DNA of 64,000 bases from positions 23,002-87,001 of the forward strand of contig CAJUGX010000006.1 in the NCBI GenBank assembly GCA_910586385.1, read 5' to 3'. This document shows, one piece after another, positions 41,728 through 51,416 of the stretch (positions are counted from its first letter, which is position 1; each line of letters starts with the position of its first letter). Origin of the DNA: an uncultured Christensenella sp. (lineage in GTDB: Bacteria > Bacillota > Clostridia > Christensenellales > UBA1242). The position numbers were made by a program, and so were the translations under genes. Under the pieces are notes generated by a model. That model was not told where the DNA came from. It worked only from the letters and a program-made list of their open reading frames with translations, and ran no database searches.

Positions 41728-44345
41728 TGGCATCGACTGTTAAAGAACCATCAAATATGATGAAACATTATTTGCAGATGAAAGAGCAATACAAGGATTG
41801 CATATTGTTTTATCGCCTTGGTGACTTTTACGAATTTTTCTATGATGACGCCATTGAAGTTTCCAAAGTTTTGGATTTGACATTGACTGGGAAAAACTGT
41901 GGACTTGACGAGAGAGCACCAATGTGTGGTGTGCCTCATCATGCGGCAGAAGGTTACATTGCCAAACTTGTCTCTTTGGGATACAAGGTGGCAGTTTGCG
42001 AACAACTCACCGAGCCAAAGAAAGGCGTCAAGATTGTTGAGCGTGATGTTGTGAGAGTTGTGACAGCGGGGACGGTTGTCGATGACTCTATGCTTGAAGA
42101 GAGAAAAAACAACTACATAATGTCAATGTTTTTGGACAACGACAAACTCTCAGTTGTCTATTGTGACATCACAACTGGAGAACTCAACCTTTGCCACATT
42201 GACGGCGGGCTCGAGAGCAATTTTGCTGATTTGCTCAATCGTGTTATGCCATCACAAGTCGTTGGAAATGCGAAAGCAAAAGATTTTTACAATTCGCTTC
42301 CAATGCTTCGCTTTGGAGTTTATCCAAAGTTTGAAGAGTATTTGGAATATGCTTTTGGTGTTGAGAGAGCGACTTCAAACATCATCAAACAATTTGGCGA
42401 AAATGCAGTGAGTGTCTACGAACTCAAGTCAAACAAGCAAGATATCCCTGCAGTTGGGGCACTTGTCGAGTATCTGAATGACACACAAAAGCGTTCGCTT
42501 AAAAACATAAACAAAATCACAAAAGTGAAGAACAATCAATTTATGGTCATCGACATGAACACAAGACGAAATCTCGAACTTGTGGAGTCCATCCGTGAGA
42601 GAAAGAAATATGGCTCACTGTTGTGGCTTATGGACATGACAAAGACAAGCATGGGGGCGAGAAGATTTCGTTCTATGTTTGACCAACCGCTTCAAAATGC
42701 AACCGAAATCAATGCGAGACTTGACAGCGTTGAAGAACTTTCGAAAAACCTCATCATGCGTGACAGACTTTGGGAAGTTTTGTCAAACATCAAGGACATT
42801 GAAAGAATAAGCGGAAAGATTGCTTATGGAAACATCTTGCCAAAAGACTTGATTGGGCTGAAAATGTCTCTTCAAGAAATCCCGAACATCAAGAGTGTGC
42901 TTGCAAACATAAAGACAGAAAAACTGACATCAATCAGAGACAATTTGACAGATTTCGGCGAGATTGTGGCGCTTCTTGAAAGTGCGATTGTGGACAATCC
43001 TCCAGCACTTTTGAAGGATGGCGGATACATCAAGGCTGGCTTCAATCAAGAACTTGATGACCTTCGAAATGCCAAAGAGATTGGAAAGCGTGAATGCGAA
43101 AAACTTGAAGAACTCGAGCGTGAGAAGACTGGCATCAAAAATTTGCGCATCAACAGCAACAGTGTCTTTGGGTATTATATAGAGGTGAGCAAAGGACAGA
43201 CCGACCTTGTGCCTCTTCGCTATATCAGAAAACAAACAATCGCAAACTCTGAGCGATATACAACGGAAGATTTGCAGAAGATTGAAGACCGCATTTTGGG
43301 TTCTGAAGAGAATGCAATCAAACTTGAAGATAAACTCTACAAGATGCTCATTGAGTATCTGACAAACTATCTTTCTGCATTCTCTGATGCGTCAAAGATG
43401 ATTGCAGAACTTGATGCTCTTTTGTCACTTGCTCAAGTGGCTGTCAAATACAATTTCACAAAGCCACAAATCGGCAAAAACATCAAAAAGATTGAAATTG
43501 TTGAGGGGCGTCATCCAGTTGTTGAAAGATTTGTTAAAGATGGCTCTTTCATCACAAACGACACGATTCTTGATTGCGAAGACAACCAGATGATGATTAT
43601 CACTGGACCAAACATGGCGGGCAAGAGTACATACATGAGACAGGTTGCAATCATAACATTCCTTGCACACATAGGAAGTTTTGTGCCAGCAAAAAGTGCA
43701 AGCATTTCAATCACGGATCGCATTTTCACTCGTGTTGGGGCGAGCGATGACCTTGCTTTTGGGCAAAGCACTTTCATGGTTGAGATGAGTGAAGTTGCAA
43801 ACATTTTGGCAAATGCAACAGACAAGAGTTTGGTTGTGCTTGACGAAATTGGACGCGGAACATCAACCTTTGATGGGCTCTCAATTGCATGGGCAGTTGT
43901 TGAGTATATCTCAAAAAATTTGAGTTGTAAGACACTTTTTGCAACGCACTATCATGAGCTTTCAGAACTTGAAGGAGTGATTGCTGGGGTAAAAAATTAC
44001 AAAATCACTGTCAAAGAACTCAACGACACGGTTGTCTTCCTTAGAAAGATTGTCAGAGGGCATGCAAATCGCAGTTTTGGTATTGAGGTTGCGTCTCTTG
44101 CAGGCGTGCCACAAAAGGTGATTGACAGGGCGAAAGAAATCAGTGTCAACCTTGAGAAAGTTAATCAAAAACTTGACATGAATATGTTTGGAGAGGACAA
44201 GGAGCGTGCTGCTCAAGAGAGAAACAACAAACTCGGTCAACAACTCTTGTCAATCTTGCGTGACATGGACATAAACAGAATGTCACCAATGGAGAGTTTT
44301 GAAGTGCTTCATGATTTGATTTCAAGAGCAAAAGAAGAAAAATAA
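41727..44345 (+). CDS. mutS: DNA mismatch repair protein MutS
   Basis: Recognises mismatches and recruits MutL. The 872 residues show the N-terminal clamp domain with YRLGDFYEFFYDDA (the mismatch-reading Phe-x-Glu), the lever and clamp core, and the ATPase with TGPNMAGKSTYMRQ (Walker A, near residue 630), DDLAFGQSTFMVEM, LDEIGRGTSTFDG and ATHYHELSELE. A C-terminal tail allows dimer contacts. Its start overlaps the miaB stop by one base, with AGGAAGG upstream, so translation is coupled. Confidence 0.97.
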   Translation: MASTVKEPSNMMKHYLQMKEQYKDCILFYRLGDFYEFFYDDAIEVSKVLDLTLTGKNCGLDERAPMCGVPHHAAEGYIAKLVSLGYKVAVCEQLTEPKKGVKIVERDVVRVVTAGTVVDDSMLEERKNNYIMSMFLDNDKLSVVYCDITTGELNLCHIDGGLESNFADLLNRVMPSQVVGNAKAKDFYNSLPMLRFGVYPKFEEYLEYAFGVERATSNIIKQFGENAVSVYELKSNKQDIPAVGALVEYLNDTQKRSLKNINKITKVKNNQFMVIDMNTRRNLELVESIRERKKYGSLLWLMDMTKTSMGARRFRSMFDQPLQNATEINARLDSVEELSKNLIMRDRLWEVLSNIKDIERISGKIAYGNILPKDLIGLKMSLQEIPNIKSVLANIKTEKLTSIRDNLTDFGEIVALLESAIVDNPPALLKDGGYIKAGFNQELDDLRNAKEIGKRECEKLEELEREKTGIKNLRINSNSVFGYYIEVSKGQTDLVPLRYIRKQTIANSERYTTEDLQKIEDRILGSEENAIKLEDKLYKMLIEYLTNYLSAFSDASKMIAELDALLSLAQVAVKYNFTKPQIGKNIKKIEIVEGRHPVVERFVKDGSFITNDTILDCEDNQMMIITGPNMAGKSTYMRQVAIITFLAHIGSFVPAKSASISITDRIFTRVGASDDLAFGQSTFMVEMSEVANILANATDKSLVVLDEIGRGTSTFDGLSIAWAVVEYISKNLSCKTLFATHYHELSELEGVIAGVKNYKITVKELNDTVVFLRKIVRGHANRSFGIEVASLAGVPQKVIDRAKEISVNLEKVNQKLDMNMFGEDKERAAQERNNKLGQQLLSILRDMDINRMSPMESFEVLHDLISRAKEEK

Positions 44346-44356
44346 AGGAGAATTTT

Positions 44357-46330
44357 ATGGCAATAAATGTCTTGTCGCCAAGAATTTACAATCGAATTGC
44401 AGCGGGGGAAGTTGTTGACAAACCTGCTTCAGTTGTGAAAGAACTTGTTGAAAACAGCATTGATGCTGGGGCAACAAAAATCAAAATTGAGATTGCTGAA
44501 GGTGGAATCAAAAAGATTTCAATTTCGGACAATGGATGTGGGATTTCAAAAGAAGATCTTCCGCTTGCCTTTTTGCCACATGCGACAAGCAAGATTTCTG
44601 ACATCGACGACTTGGATGGAATTGAGACTTTGGGATTCCGTGGTGAGGCGCTTGCGAGCATTGCGTCAGTCTCTATGGTCAGCCTTTCAACAAAGACAAA
44701 GGACAGCGAGACGGGTTACAAAATTGAAGCAAATGGTGGAGAGATTTCAAAGATTGAAGAAGTCGCAAGGCTTGATGGGACAACTCTTGTCACACAAAAT
44801 CTTTTCTTCAACACTCCTGCAAGAGCAAAGTTTTTGAGAAAGCCAAAGTCAGAAGAAGGCGACATAACTCACTTTGTTGAGAAGTTTATGCTTGCTCATC
44901 CTGAAATTGACTTTGAGTATATCGTGGATGGAAAGAGTGTCTACTCTCACTCTTCTGGCACGCTGGATGAAGTGATTTATTTGATTTATGGGAAAGAGGT
45001 TTTTGACAAACTTTTGCCACTTGATTATGCTGAGGACGGCGTGAAGATTGGAGGTTATATTGTTTCACCAAAACTCTCAAGACCAAACCGCACTTTCCAA
45101 TCACTTTTTGTCAATGGAAGATTTGTTGAAAACTATATGATTTCCGCTTGCGTTGGTGGGGCTTATGAGCACTTCTTGATGAAGGGAAGATTTCCAATTT
45201 ATGTCATCAAGTTGGATGTGCCATTTGACAGGGTGGATGTAAATGTTCATCCAAACAAGAAAGAGGTCAAATTTGACAACTCTTCAAAGATTTTTGGCAT
45301 ACTTAGACGTGCTGTTGAGAAGGCTCTTGTTGGCTCAAATCTTATTGCAGATTTTGAGTTTTCAAGTACAGAAGAGAAAGAGTGGAGCAAGTTTGATATA
45401 AGAAATGACAAAGATCCAGCACGCACTGGTTTTGATGCTGTGAGTCAAACAAATTTTGAAAAGATGACAGAAAGTGAAGGGGCAAGCTTCAAGGGGGCTT
45501 TTGATGATGAGAGTTTGAAAGAGAAAATTGTCTCTCCAAAAGATTATCAAAAGAGAGGCATTGAGATAATCAATATGCCAGAATTTTCAACTGTCAAAGG
45601 TGATGACAAACGCAAAAACAGATTTGGTGGAGACATCTTTTTTGACAAATCTGGTGACAGTCTTCTTCATGAAGTCGAACTGAGTGTGAAAAAGGACATA
45701 AAGACTGAGGTAGAAGAAAAAACTGTGCAGAAGGTTGAAAATGAGACATTTTTGACATCAAATGTTGATGCAATCAAGATTGTTGGAGTGATTTTCAAAA
45801 CTTATATTTTGACTGAATATGAAGATGCTGTTTATGTGATTGACCAACACGCAATGCACGAAAGGCAAAACTATGAGAAACTTAAGAAGCAAATCGACGG
45901 CAACAATATTGCCAGACAAGATCTGCTTGTGCCATACAAGGTTGAGTTGGTTGCAAACGACAGAGAACTTTTCAGATCAAGACTTTCAAATCTGCGTGAG
46001 ATTGGATTTGAGATAAACGATTGTGACACATATTTTGAAATCTCAAGTGTGCCATTTGTCATTTCTGGAATCAACTTTGAAAAGTTTGTTGAGGACATTT
46101 TGTCAAGTGATATCTACAACGAAAAGACGGCGAGTGGGCTTGTCAATGACAAACTTTGTCAGATTGCGTGCAAGCACTCAATCCGTGCTGGGGACAGCGT
46201 TTCAAAAGAAGAAATTGCATATTTGATTGAGGAGATGAAGGGGGCAGTTGCACTCTGTCCACATGGCAGACCTATCGTTGTGAAAATCGCAAAGAAAGAT
46301 TTTGAGAAAATGTTTAAGAGGACGTTGTGA
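44357..46330 (+). CDS. mutL: DNA mismatch repair protein MutL
   Basis: GHKL ATPase and latent endonuclease of mismatch repair. The 657 residues begin INVLSPRIYNRIAAGEVV. They have AGATKIKIEI, ISDNGCGIS, GFRGEALASIASV and VDVNVHPNKKEVKF in the N-terminal part. After a variable linker (about 335-450) the C-terminal domain has VIDQHAMHERQNYE, ACKHSIRAGD and CPHGRP, the metal sites of nicking MutL proteins, so it belongs to the endonuclease-active class. This fits the absence of MutH in such bacteria. AAAGGAG precedes the ATG, 11 bases after mutS. Confidence 0.97.
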   Translation: MAINVLSPRIYNRIAAGEVVDKPASVVKELVENSIDAGATKIKIEIAEGGIKKISISDNGCGISKEDLPLAFLPHATSKISDIDDLDGIETLGFRGEALASIASVSMVSLSTKTKDSETGYKIEANGGEISKIEEVARLDGTTLVTQNLFFNTPARAKFLRKPKSEEGDITHFVEKFMLAHPEIDFEYIVDGKSVYSHSSGTLDEVIYLIYGKEVFDKLLPLDYAEDGVKIGGYIVSPKLSRPNRTFQSLFVNGRFVENYMISACVGGAYEHFLMKGRFPIYVIKLDVPFDRVDVNVHPNKKEVKFDNSSKIFGILRRAVEKALVGSNLIADFEFSSTEEKEWSKFDIRNDKDPARTGFDAVSQTNFEKMTESEGASFKGAFDDESLKEKIVSPKDYQKRGIEIINMPEFSTVKGDDKRKNRFGGDIFFDKSGDSLLHEVELSVKKDIKTEVEEKTVQKVENETFLTSNVDAIKIVGVIFKTYILTEYEDAVYVIDQHAMHERQNYEKLKKQIDGNNIARQDLLVPYKVELVANDRELFRSRLSNLREIGFEINDCDTYFEISSVPFVISGINFEKFVEDILSSDIYNEKTASGLVNDKLCQIACKHSIRAGDSVSKEEIAYLIEEMKGAVALCPHGRPIVVKIAKKDFEKMFKRTL

Positions 46331-47238
46331 TGAAAAAAAACAAGGCGATTTTTATCCTTGGACCAACGGCAGTTGGAAAAACATATTTCAGTGTAAAATT
46401 GGCTCAAAAGTTGAATGGAGAGGTGATTTCTTCCGATTCTGTGCAGATTTATCGTGGACTTAATGTTGGTTCGGCAAAGGTCACGGAAAGTGAAATGCAA
46501 GGGATTGTGCATCATGGGATTGACATCAAAGAGGCTGATGAAGAATTTTCTGTTTTTGACTTTGTGGAGTTTACAAAAGAAAAAATTGCAGAGATTTCTG
46601 CAAGAGGAAAGATGCCGATTGTGGTCGGCGGAACTGGGCTTTACGTCAAGGCACTTCTCGGTGGATATGACTTTGGTGGGACAAACAAAGATGAGAAATT
46701 GAGAGGAGAACTTGAGGCTTTGGTGAAAGAAAAAGGAAACGACTTCCTTTTTGATATGCTCAAAGAAAAGAATCCCGCCATGGCAGAAAGGACTGACAAG
46801 TTCAACGCCGTGAGATTGGTCAGGGCACTTGAAATTGCCCTTTCTGGCGGAGAAAAGGGGAAGGCCGAAAGTGATATCGATGCACTGGTGATTGCCTTAA
46901 ATCGAGACCGTGCAAGGCTTTATGAGGACATAAACAGGCGTGTTGATATCATGCTTGAAAATGGACTGGTGAGTGAGGTTGAAGGGCTCGTGGCAAAAGG
47001 GCTGACAAGAGACAACCAATCTATGCGGGCGATTGGATACAAAGAGGTTTTGCAGTTTTTGAATGGGGAGTTTGATTTTGAGCGAATGGTCGAACTTGTC
47101 AAACAACACAGCAGAAATTATGCAAAGAGACAACTGACTTTCCTCCGTGGAATGGACGATGTGCATTTTGTGGGCACTGAGGACAAAGATAAGGCTTTTG
47201 AAGAAATTTTGAGTCTAGTGAAAGAATGGAAAGATTGA
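46330..47238 (+). CDS. miaA: tRNA dimethylallyltransferase MiaA
   Basis: Transfers dimethylallyl to A37 of UNN-decoding tRNAs, the substrate MiaB then thiolates. The 302 residues show the P-loop ILGPTAVGKTYFS, ISSDSVQIYRGLNVGSAK, HHGIDI, VVGGTGLYVKALL and FNAVRLVRALEI, and close with YAKRQLTFLRG. The ATG at 46330 shares its A with the mutL stop (TGATG). It completes an apparent miaB-mutS-mutL-miaA operon that ends in a terminator. Confidence 0.96.
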   Translation: MKKNKAIFILGPTAVGKTYFSVKLAQKLNGEVISSDSVQIYRGLNVGSAKVTESEMQGIVHHGIDIKEADEEFSVFDFVEFTKEKIAEISARGKMPIVVGGTGLYVKALLGGYDFGGTNKDEKLRGELEALVKEKGNDFLFDMLKEKNPAMAERTDKFNAVRLVRALEIALSGGEKGKAESDIDALVIALNRDRARLYEDINRRVDIMLENGLVSEVEGLVAKGLTRDNQSMRAIGYKEVLQFLNGEFDFERMVELVKQHSRNYAKRQLTFLRGMDDVHFVGTEDKDKAFEEILSLVKEWKD

Positions 47239-47251
47239 TTGAAACTTCAAG

Positions 47252-47280
47252 GGACACAAGCGATTGTGTTCTTTTTTTTA
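47252..47280 (+). terminator. Terminator of the miaB-mutS-mutL-miaA operon
   Basis: GGACACAA, GCGA loop, TTGTGTTC (one G-T pair), then T8. Confidence 0.8.
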
Positions 47281-47303
47281 TGTAGGCGAAATAAAAATAC
47301 TTT

Positions 47304-47927
47304 ATGATAAAGTCATACAAAGCACATTCTTTTTTCGGTGGGGTGAGATTCACTTGCTCAAACATAATCAAAGAAAACAAAGGCAAACTTTTTTTCACGC
47401 TTTTGATTACGCTGGTCTCAATCTTTGTCGGAGTTTTTCTTGGAATAAAAAACAACAACTGCTATAATCTAGGCTCTTTGCAAGAGATAAACTTGGGCAA
47501 CTTTTATGGCGGTGTGGTGGCGTCATCTTCTGCGTTTATGTCGAGATGTGTGTCTCTTTGTGTCAATGTTGTCATTTTGACGGCAATTTCTTTCACACCA
47601 TTTTTATTTCCGTTGGCACAAGCGTTATTTTGTTTCAGGGGTTATCTTTTCGGACTTAATGTCACACTTGTGTTCATCTTCTACGGCATTGGCTCGATGA
47701 TTACGGCGGTGGTTGTGATCATCCCTTGTCAAATCATCACGCTTTTGATTTTGGTGGGTTATTATCTCATCCTTACAAAAATCAATTCAAACTGTAAGCG
47801 GTTTGGATGTTGTGAGTGCAATCGTGTCGTGTTTGTCCTTGTGGGATTGGCATTTTGTCTGATTGTGAATGTTATTGAAACCCTTTTGCTTGTTATGCTG
47901 AGAGGGACAGTGATTTTGGTGATTTAG
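47304..47927 (+). CDS. SpoIIM-like (DUF95) membrane protein
   Basis: A 207-residue protein with five or so helices: one near residues 30-48, then about 85-110, 110-130, 130-155 and 178-205. The central part, FLFPLAQALFCFRGYLFGLNVTLVF followed by a Pro-containing helix (VVVIIPCQIITLLILV), has the layout of stage II sporulation protein M and related DUF95 proteins. Resemblance is weak, so the family name is tentative. Two cysteine clusters (CKRFGCCEC) near residue 165 are unusual and could bind metal. There is no ribosome site before the ATG; an imperfect -10 (TAAAAA) ends 6 bases upstream. Confidence 0.5.
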   Translation: MIKSYKAHSFFGGVRFTCSNIIKENKGKLFFTLLITLVSIFVGVFLGIKNNNCYNLGSLQEINLGNFYGGVVASSSAFMSRCVSLCVNVVILTAISFTPFLFPLAQALFCFRGYLFGLNVTLVFIFYGIGSMITAVVVIIPCQIITLLILVGYYLILTKINSNCKRFGCCECNRVVFVLVGLAFCLIVNVIETLLLVMLRGTVILVI

Positions 47928-47982
47928 GCTGCTTTGCATAAAATGACGACTTTTGAAAATGATAAATCAAAAGGAGTTTTTT

Positions 47983-49149
47983 ATGGTTAAGTTTTTCCGT
48001 AATATCACTTTGTGTGCGTTGGCGTTTGCTCTCTTTATCAGTGGTTGTCAAATGAAAACGTATGTGGCTGTTGCAAGCACTGATGGCGATGTTGATATCA
48101 CAAGCAAGAGTGCAATTCTCATGGAATATGAAAGTGGAGAAGTGCTTTTCAACAAAGATGAGTGCAAGAGGCTTCCAGTTGCGAGCATGGTCAAGATGAT
48201 GACAATCTTGATTTCACTTGAAGAACTTGAAGAAGGCAATGTTGCTCTTGATACTCAAATCTCCACAACAGAAAATGCGTCAAGCATGGGTGGCTCGCAA
48301 GTGTTTATTGACCCATATGTGCAATACTCTTTTGAAGATTTGCTCAAGTCAGTGATTATGGCTTCTGCGAATGATGCAAGTGTTGCTCTCGCTGAGTACT
48401 TCAACGGAAACGAAAAGGCGTTTACAAACAGGATGAACAAGCGTGCAAAAGAACTTGGGATGACAGACACTCACTATGCAAACTGCACTGGACTTCCTGT
48501 ACCAGAGCAATATTCTTCTGCAAAGGATACAGCGATTCTTCTCAAAGAGATTTTGAAACACGATGTTTATCACAACTACAGCACCATTTGGATGGACACT
48601 CTTACTCATCCATCTGGAAGAACAACTGAGCTCGTCAACACAAACAGACTCATCAGATATTTTGAAGGGTGTGATGGCGGAAAGACTGGCTCAACAAACG
48701 AAGCAGGATGTTGTCTTGGGGCATCAGCAAAACGAAATGACATGAGACTTATTTCTGTCATTGTAGGAGCCCCAAACAGCAAAACAAGATTCAACGAGAG
48801 TGCAACACTTTTGAACTTTGGTTTCAAGAACTTTGAGAGTCAAAAACTTGCTGATGTGACTGCAGTTTTGAAAACAATTCCTGTCCTCAAAGGAAAGAGT
48901 GACAACATCGACGTTTTTGCATCAGAGGATTTCTCTGCAGTTGTGAAGAAAGGCGACCAATCAAACTATCAAGTTGATGTCGAAATCAATGAGAACATCA
49001 AAGCACCAACCAAGGCTGGTGACGTTGTTGGAAAGATTCTTATCTCAAAAAATGGCAATTTGGTGAAAGAAATTGCTGCAATTGTCAAAGAGGATGTAAA
49101 ACACTTGTCAATCTTTGAAACAGCAAAGAAAGTTGTCCATAAGTGGTAA
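47983..49149 (+). CDS. D-alanyl-D-alanine carboxypeptidase (S11), likely lipoprotein
   Basis: A 388-residue DacA/DacF-type enzyme that trims the terminal D-Ala from peptidoglycan stem peptides. The catalytic motifs are SMVK (Ser68-Lys71), SAN (128-130) and KTG (234-236). A PBP5-type C-terminal beta domain (about residues 285-365) follows, with an end helix (SIFETAKKVV) that may touch the membrane. The N-terminal signal ends in ISGC (Cys22), a good lipobox, so it is probably anchored as a lipoprotein; most homologues use only a signal peptide and a C-terminal anchor. AAGGAG precedes the ATG at 47983. Confidence 0.92.
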   Translation: MVKFFRNITLCALAFALFISGCQMKTYVAVASTDGDVDITSKSAILMEYESGEVLFNKDECKRLPVASMVKMMTILISLEELEEGNVALDTQISTTENASSMGGSQVFIDPYVQYSFEDLLKSVIMASANDASVALAEYFNGNEKAFTNRMNKRAKELGMTDTHYANCTGLPVPEQYSSAKDTAILLKEILKHDVYHNYSTIWMDTLTHPSGRTTELVNTNRLIRYFEGCDGGKTGSTNEAGCCLGASAKRNDMRLISVIVGAPNSKTRFNESATLLNFGFKNFESQKLADVTAVLKTIPVLKGKSDNIDVFASEDFSAVVKKGDQSNYQVDVEINENIKAPTKAGDVVGKILISKNGNLVKEIAAIVKEDVKHLSIFETAKKVVHKW

Positions 49150-49175
49150 AAAAGAGCGATTCTGCTCTTTTTTTC
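49150..49175 (+). terminator. Terminator of the carboxypeptidase gene
   Basis: AAAGAGC, GATTCT loop, GCTCTTT, then T4. Confidence 0.8.
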
Positions 49176-49197
49176 ATACATTATGTGGTGTTTTGTA

Positions 49198-49226
49198 TTG
49201 AATTTGGAAAAGGTTTGTGCTATAAT
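49198..49226 (+). promoter_or_regulatory. Promoter of the gene at 49251
   Basis: TTGAAT (49198-49203), 17 bases, TATAAT (49221-49226), then GGGAGG and the ATG. Confidence 0.75.
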
Positions 49227-49250
49227 ACAAACACTTTTGGGAGGCTGATT

Positions 49251-49778
49251 ATGCTTACTATCGAACGAAAAGAAGAGTTTTTTATAATAAAAAAAGACAA
49301 AAAAGTGATTTTGGAATGCTTTGAGAAAATCAAGCCAGATCATTTTTTTGACGGATATTATTTGGGGTTTTCAGCCGAAAAATTGGGTGAAGTTGTTTTG
49401 TTTTCAAGAAGAGGTGAGTTTATCTACAAATTTGCAAAAACAAGAGGAAATGTTGGGGTTTCACAACTTTTGGACGAAATTGTAGGGTCTCAAAACATCA
49501 TTCAAAGCATGAAAAAAATCCCATCTGCAAATTTTTGGGGAGATAAGGAAATTGCTTTGGCGGTCAGAAAAAAACATGCGGATTTGAACAAAAGAAGGAT
49601 GGCTGCTTGCAAGCATGGGGAGCAATATGATGTGCTTTATGACATTGAAAAAGCAGCAATAGAAAAGTTTTTGTGTGGCAAACGAGCAGTCAAAATTGCA
49701 AGAGAGAGCTTGAATAGGCAAGAAGAAAAAACGAGTCAAAAGGCAGTGAATGCAACTGCCGAAGTCAGCAAGAAATAA
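49251..49778 (+). CDS. Hypothetical protein
   Basis: A 175-residue cytosolic protein I do not recognise. The first 80 residues have alternating hydrophobic strands (EFFIIKKDKKVILECFEKI, GEVVLFSRRGEFIYKFA). The rest is helical and basic (IALAVRKKHADLNKRRMAACKHGEQ), ending in a Lys/Glu/Ala tail. GGGAGG lies 7 bases before the ATG at 49251; the frame is open to 49143 but that part would overlap the previous terminator. It has its own promoter and terminator, and context offers no function. Confidence 0.65.
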   Translation: MLTIERKEEFFIIKKDKKVILECFEKIKPDHFFDGYYLGFSAEKLGEVVLFSRRGEFIYKFAKTRGNVGVSQLLDEIVGSQNIIQSMKKIPSANFWGDKEIALAVRKKHADLNKRRMAACKHGEQYDVLYDIEKAAIEKFLCGKRAVKIARESLNRQEEKTSQKAVNATAEVSKK

Positions 49779-49779
49779 G

Positions 49780-49802
49780 AAAGTGCCCTAGGCACTTTTT
49801 TT
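49780..49802 (+). terminator. Terminator of the gene at 49251
   Basis: AAGTGCC, CTA loop, GGCACTT, then T5. Confidence 0.8.
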
Positions 49803-49815
49803 GATGGCATTTTGC

Positions 49816-49844
49816 TTGCGTTTGATGGGATTTTTTGATATACT
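49816..49844 (+). promoter_or_regulatory. Promoter of scpA-scpB
   Basis: TTGCGT (49816-49821), 17 bases, TATACT (49839-49844), about 30 bases before the scpA start. Confidence 0.6.
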
Positions 49845-49874
49845 TTCTTGGTATAAAAAAAGAGCGGAGCGTGT

Positions 49875-50657
49875 ATGCCAGAGAACGAGATCATGCAAGA
49901 AGAAAATAAAACCGAAAGCAAGGATATGCTTTTGTCTTCTGACGTCTATCGTTTCAAACTTGACAATTTTGAGGGTCCTCTTGACCTTTTGCTTCACTTG
50001 ATAAAAGATGCAAAACTTGACATTGCAACTGTCAGGCTTGCAGAAATCACGGGGCAGTATCTTGAGTATATGCAAGACATCAAAAATGTCGACATGGACA
50101 AGGCAAGCGAGTTTATCACGGTGGCAGCAACTCTCATTGAAATCAAATCAAAGAGCGTGCTTCCAGTTGAGAAAGAAGAAGAGCCTGACGAAGAAAGTGA
50201 TGAGGAGATGCTCAGAAGGAAATTGCAAGAATATGCACTTTTCAAAGAGACCAGCAAAAAACTCAAGGACATTGAGGATGTCAACAAACTTTATCGTGCA
50301 CCAGGAAAGGAGACTGAAAAAGTCAAAGTTGTCATCAAGGATATGGTGCTTGATCAACTTTTGGATGCTTTTGCAAAACTTCTGACAAGGGAAGAACTTA
50401 AGAAAGTTGTCAAAGACGAGACACCAAAAAAGATTGTCAAGGACAGATTTACTGTTGCAGAAAAAATCATTTCAATCAGAAATTTCGCAAAAGAAAGAAA
50501 GCGTTTTGAATTTGAAGAACTTTTTGACGAGCAGATGACAAAGAGTGAACTTATCAACACTTTCTTGGCACTTTTGGAACTGTTGAAACTCCAAACTGTC
50601 AAAGTTTTGCAAAGCGGGACTTTTGGCAACATCGTGATTACGGCAAATGAGGTATAA
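49875..50657 (+). CDS. scpA: Segregation and condensation protein ScpA
   Basis: The kleisin subunit that bridges the heads of the SMC dimer in chromosome condensation. The 260 residues have the diagnostic YRFKLDNFEGPLDLLLHLIKDAK near the N-terminus, followed by LAEITGQYLEYMQ and TLIEIKSKSVLP. An acidic middle comes next, and then the C-terminal winged helix (MTKSELINTFLALLELLKLQTVKV). A GAGCGGAG ribosome site precedes the ATG. scpB follows after 3 bases. Confidence 0.95.
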   Translation: MPENEIMQEENKTESKDMLLSSDVYRFKLDNFEGPLDLLLHLIKDAKLDIATVRLAEITGQYLEYMQDIKNVDMDKASEFITVAATLIEIKSKSVLPVEKEEEPDEESDEEMLRRKLQEYALFKETSKKLKDIEDVNKLYRAPGKETEKVKVVIKDMVLDQLLDAFAKLLTREELKKVVKDETPKKIVKDRFTVAEKIISIRNFAKERKRFEFEELFDEQMTKSELINTFLALLELLKLQTVKVLQSGTFGNIVITANEV

Positions 50658-50660
50658 AAC

Positions 50661-51329
50661 ATGAAAATCGAGAATAAAGAAAACTTAAACGAAATCATCT
50701 TTTCTGTGTTGTTTGTCGCAGGAGAAGGGATTGAGAAATCATTCATCGCTGAAAAACTTGGACTTTCTGAAAAGGAAATTGATGGTGCAATCAAGGATTT
50801 GCAGAAGAAATATTCTGGAGATTCTGGTGTGCATATCATCACTTACAAAAACAAAGTTCAACTTGCATCAAACCCAGAATACGCAGATTTCATCGGAGAA
50901 GTTTTGAATCCTATCAGAGAAAAAACTTTGACAAGAGCAGCACTTGAGACTCTTGCAATCATTGCTTACAAACAACCAATCACAAAACTTGAGATTGAAG
51001 AAATCAGAGGGGTAAACAACTGTGATTATGCAATTCAGATTTTGGATGACCAGGGGGTTATTGAGGTTGTTGGAAGAAAGGATGCTGTTGGCAAGCCGTT
51101 GCTTTTTGGGACTACAGACGCATTTTTGAAGAGATTCAATCTTCAAGACTTGGCAGAACTTCCAGATTATGATGGATTGCTTGAGAGAATCAGAGTCATT
51201 GAAGATGGCTCTGACAAATCAAAGAGTGACAGTCTCTACAATGAATTCAAATTGCCTGAAGAAGAGGAACTTCCAGACTTTTTGAAAGATGAGCAAAATC
51301 TCACAGAGGTCAAAGCTGACGAAGAATAA
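50661..51329 (+). CDS. scpB: Segregation and condensation protein ScpB
   Basis: The winged-helix partner of ScpA in the SMC complex. The 222 residues include IIFSVLFVAGEGIEKSFIAEKLGLS, the signature TRAALETLAIIAYKQPITKLEIEEIRGVN, and GRKDAVGKPLLFGTTDAFLKRF. An acidic tail follows. It starts 3 bases after scpA and is followed by a terminator. Confidence 0.96.
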   Translation: MKIENKENLNEIIFSVLFVAGEGIEKSFIAEKLGLSEKEIDGAIKDLQKKYSGDSGVHIITYKNKVQLASNPEYADFIGEVLNPIREKTLTRAALETLAIIAYKQPITKLEIEEIRGVNNCDYAIQILDDQGVIEVVGRKDAVGKPLLFGTTDAFLKRFNLQDLAELPDYDGLLERIRVIEDGSDKSKSDSLYNEFKLPEEEELPDFLKDEQNLTEVKADEE

Positions 51330-51358
51330 CATTTTTGAAAGAAAGATGAAAGATATAG

Positions 51359-51383
51359 AGGTACGGTTTTCGTGCCTTTTTTG
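51359..51383 (+). terminator. Terminator of scpA-scpB
   Basis: AGGTACG pairs with CGTGCCT around a 5-base loop, followed by T5. Confidence 0.75.
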
Positions 51384-51416
51384 TCTATATTTTGCGCTTG
51401 TATCATATTATACTTT

